Of a stretch of 8,047 bases of DNA, positions 6,711 through 8,047 are shown in pieces (the stretch's first letter is position 1; each line of letters opens with the position of its first letter). The stretch covers positions 1 to 8,047 of the forward strand of contig JAUHYJ010000152.1 in the NCBI GenBank assembly GCA_030425785.1, written 5' to 3'. Made by a program: the position numbers and the translations under genes. This stretch comes from Acidimicrobiia bacterium (GTDB lineage Bacteria > Actinomycetota > Acidimicrobiia > Acidimicrobiales > Ilumatobacteraceae). Under the pieces are notes generated by a model. It had not been told where the DNA came from and ran no database searches. It saw nothing but the letters and a program-made list of their open reading frames with translations.

Positions 6711-7237
6711 ACGCCGCCGGTGGACCGCTCGTCGGCGAGTGGGCCTGTCTCGGCGTGCTCTACGGCGAGCCGGCCCACGGCTGGGCGGTCGCTCGGCGAC
6801 TTCGGCCCGACGGCGACATCGGACGGGTGTGGCAGCTGTCGCGACCGCTGACGTACCGCTCGCTCGACCGGCTGGTCGAGCGCGGCTGGGTCCGGCCGGT
6901 CGCCGAGGAGGCCGGGGTGGGCGGCCCGAACCGGCGGATCCTGGCCGTGACACGCACGGGCCGAACGCGCTTCGGTCGCTGGGTGGCCACGCCGGTCGAG
7001 CACCTGCGCGACCTGCGTAGCGAGCTGTTGCTCAAGCTGGTGTTCGCGGAGACCTACGACCTCGACGTCGGCCCGATGCTCGACGCGCAGCGGCGGCTGC
7101 TCGGTGAACAGCTGGACGCGCTCACGGCCGACGACCGCTCGCTCGACGACGTCGTGGTGCGGTGGCGGGTCGAGGCAACCCGTGCCGCGGTGCGCTTCGT
7201 CGACGAATACCGTGCGCGTCGTGACGAGCTTCGCTGA
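6707..7237 (+). CDS. PadR-family transcriptional regulator
   Basis: A 176-residue winged-helix protein of the PadR type, DNA-binding dimers that usually repress and respond to small ligands. Residues about 8-95 form the wHTH domain: GEWACLGVLYGEPAHGWAVARRL at the start, VWQLSRPLTYRSLDRLVERGWV (41-62) holding the recognition helix, then the wing GPNRRILAVTRTGRTRFGRW (73-92). Residues about 100-176 form a helical C-terminal part (LRSELLLKLVF, then LLGEQLDAL and EATRAAVRFVDEYRARRDEL) that fits the PadR C-terminal dimerisation domain. It overlaps modC by GTGA, so it is made with the transporter. The obvious hypothesis is autoregulation of the mod operon through the inverted repeat at 4141-4163. 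Its ligand is unknown; no recognisable molybdate-binding domain is present. The family call is solid; the target is inferred. Confidence 0.82.
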   Translation: MNAAGGPLVGEWACLGVLYGEPAHGWAVARRLRPDGDIGRVWQLSRPLTYRSLDRLVERGWVRPVAEEAGVGGPNRRILAVTRTGRTRFGRWVATPVEHLRDLRSELLLKLVFAETYDLDVGPMLDAQRRLLGEQLDALTADDRSLDDVVVRWRVEATRAAVRFVDEYRARRDELR

Positions 7238-7775
7238 CACGCCCACATTGCACGGCGATCTCGTCGTGCTCCGGCCGCTGACGGGCGACGACGCCCCGGC
7301 GATGTTCGCGGACCTCGACGACCCCGACGGCATGCGGCTCACGGGGACCCACACCGACTTCACGTTCGAGCAGATCGAGCGGTGGTGCGCGACGCGTGCC
7401 GACCACGACGACCGCCTCGACCTGGCGATCACCGACGCCGCGACGGGCGCATGGCTGGGCGAGGTCGTGATCAACGAGTGGGACCCCGACAACCGGTCGT
7501 GCTCGTTCCGCATCGCCGTGTCACCCGGCGCACGCGACCGCGGCGTCGGGAGCGAGGCGACGCGCCTGATCGTCGACCACGTCTTCGACGCGATCGACGA
7601 CCCGCCGGTCAACCGGCTCGAGCTCGAGGTCCATGCGTTCAACCCGCGCGCCCGCCACGTGTACGAGCAGGCCGGCTTCCGGTACGAGGGCACGCGTCGC
7701 GAGAGCCTGCGCTGGGACGGCGAGTACGTCGACTCGATCGTCATGAGCATCCTGCGCTCCGATCGCTCCGACTGA
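7221..7775 (+). CDS. GNAT family N-acetyltransferase (RimJ/RimL-like)
   Basis: An acetyl-CoA-dependent N-acetyltransferase, 184 aa from the GTG at 7221. The N-terminus TLHGDLVVLRPLTGDDA (9-25) is typical of the RimJ/RimL-like branch. The central strand GEVVINEWDPDNRSCSFRIAV (80-100) leads into the acetyl-CoA pyrophosphate loop RDRGVGSEA (105-113), and NPRARHVYEQAGFRYEGTRRE (141-161) is the conserved motif B region. The substrate is unknown: it could be a protein N-terminus or a small amine. The start is uncertain: GTG at 7212 (187 aa), GTG at 7221 and TTG at 7248 are all in frame and none has a good ribosome binding site. With 7221 the gene overlaps the PadR gene by 17 nt, so it is probably the last gene of the mod transcript. 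No direct link to molybdenum is evident. Confidence 0.85.
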   Translation: MTSFADTPTLHGDLVVLRPLTGDDAPAMFADLDDPDGMRLTGTHTDFTFEQIERWCATRADHDDRLDLAITDAATGAWLGEVVINEWDPDNRSCSFRIAVSPGARDRGVGSEATRLIVDHVFDAIDDPPVNRLELEVHAFNPRARHVYEQAGFRYEGTRRESLRWDGEYVDSIVMSILRSDRSD

Positions 7776-7793
7776 GGGCACACTGGACGGGTC

Positions 7794-8047
7794 ATGGCCG
7801 ACCCGACCGATGCCACCGTCCCGCCGATCATGCGGCACGTGCCGCCCAGCGACGACCCCGACGCGCTGCTCGACGGGTTCACCGAGTACACGATCGGCCA
7901 GGGCGTCGAGATGTACCCGGCGCAGGAAGAGGCGCTGCTCGAACTGATCGAGGGCAACCATGTGATCCTCAACACGCCGACGGGCTCGGGCAAGTCGCTG
8001 GTGGCCGAGGCGGCCCATTTCGTGGCGCTGGCCCGCGACCAGCGCAG
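7794..8047 (+). CDS. DEAD/DEAH-box helicase, N-terminal part (right edge cuts the gene)
   Basis: Only the first 84 codons are present. After an acidic, proline-rich leader, [19 protein letters not shown] (41-59) gives a Q-motif-like segment with Gln44, and TPTGSGKS (61-68) is motif I (Walker A) with Lys67, followed by a helical [12 protein letters not shown]. This order matches superfamily 2 helicases, and the wording is close to what I remember of the actinobacterial Ski2-like helicases carrying a C-terminal DUF3516 domain. That subfamily call cannot be confirmed without the missing part. The start is firm: the frame contains the acetyltransferase stop 21 nt upstream and no other start codon lies between. 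The ribosome binding site is poor. The 18-nt gap to the acetyltransferase contains no terminator, so read-through from the mod operon is possible. Confidence 0.8.
   Translation, partial: MADPTDATVPPIMRHVPPSDDPDALLDGFTEYTIGQGVEMYPAQEEALLELIEGNHVILNTPTGSGKSLVAEAAHFVALARDQR

Noticed and set aside
4608..6953. A 781-codon open frame on the minus strand across modB, modC and the start of the regulator gene.
   Set aside because: It is antisense to three well-supported genes, the translation is low-complexity and rich in Arg, Pro and Ser, and it has no recognisable domain. Such long shadow frames are normal in DNA with G/C at third codon positions.
7776..7793. The gap between the acetyltransferase and helicase genes, examined for a promoter or terminator.
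   Set aside because: Only 18 nt, with no hairpin, no T-run and no convincing -10 box.

Overview
The window is very GC-rich, with G or C at almost every third codon position, tightly packed genes and several GTG starts. Together with the gene content (a GH15 enzyme next to a G6PDH paralogue, a bacterial topoisomerase IB, a helicase resembling the DUF3516 group), this suggests a high-GC actinobacterium. An Acidimicrobiia/Ilumatobacter-like lineage is a guess from overall style. All protein identities come from motif reading; no database search was run.

Left half, minus strand (1-4073 or 4106). Three genes read right to left: DNA topoisomerase IB, then a GH15 glucoamylase/trehalase-type hydrolase 39 bp downstream, then a glucose-6-phosphate dehydrogenase (zwf-like) gene overlapping it by ATGA and cut by the left edge. 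The GH15-zwf pair makes metabolic sense: glucose released from trehalose or an alpha-glucan can, once phosphorylated, enter the oxidative pentose phosphate pathway. The topoisomerase sits at the head of this probable transcription unit without an obvious functional link.

Divergent control region (about 4074-4171). This short interval holds a 16-bp perfect palindrome beside the topoisomerase start and a 9-5-9 inverted repeat that overlaps a TACTCT -10 box. The box lies exactly 7 nt before the modA ATG, which has no Shine-Dalgarno sequence and an in-frame stop just upstream. This is the layout of a leaderless, repressor-controlled promoter.

Right half, plus strand (4172-7775). A five-gene chain with start/stop overlaps: modA (molybdate-binding lipoprotein), modB (permease), modC (ATPase with a C-terminal TOBE-like region), a PadR-family regulator and a GNAT acetyltransferase. 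ModABC would import molybdate (or tungstate). No ModE-type regulator is visible; the PadR protein is the natural candidate to bind the modA palindrome as an autoregulated local repressor. From 7794 a DEAD/DEAH-box helicase begins and runs off the right edge.

There is no gene-free stretch over 300 bases, and I see no RNA gene, CRISPR array, insertion sequence or prophage. Most of the window is ordinary chromosome. The points most worth following are the modA control region with its PadR candidate, and the divergent active-site motifs of the zwf-like protein.
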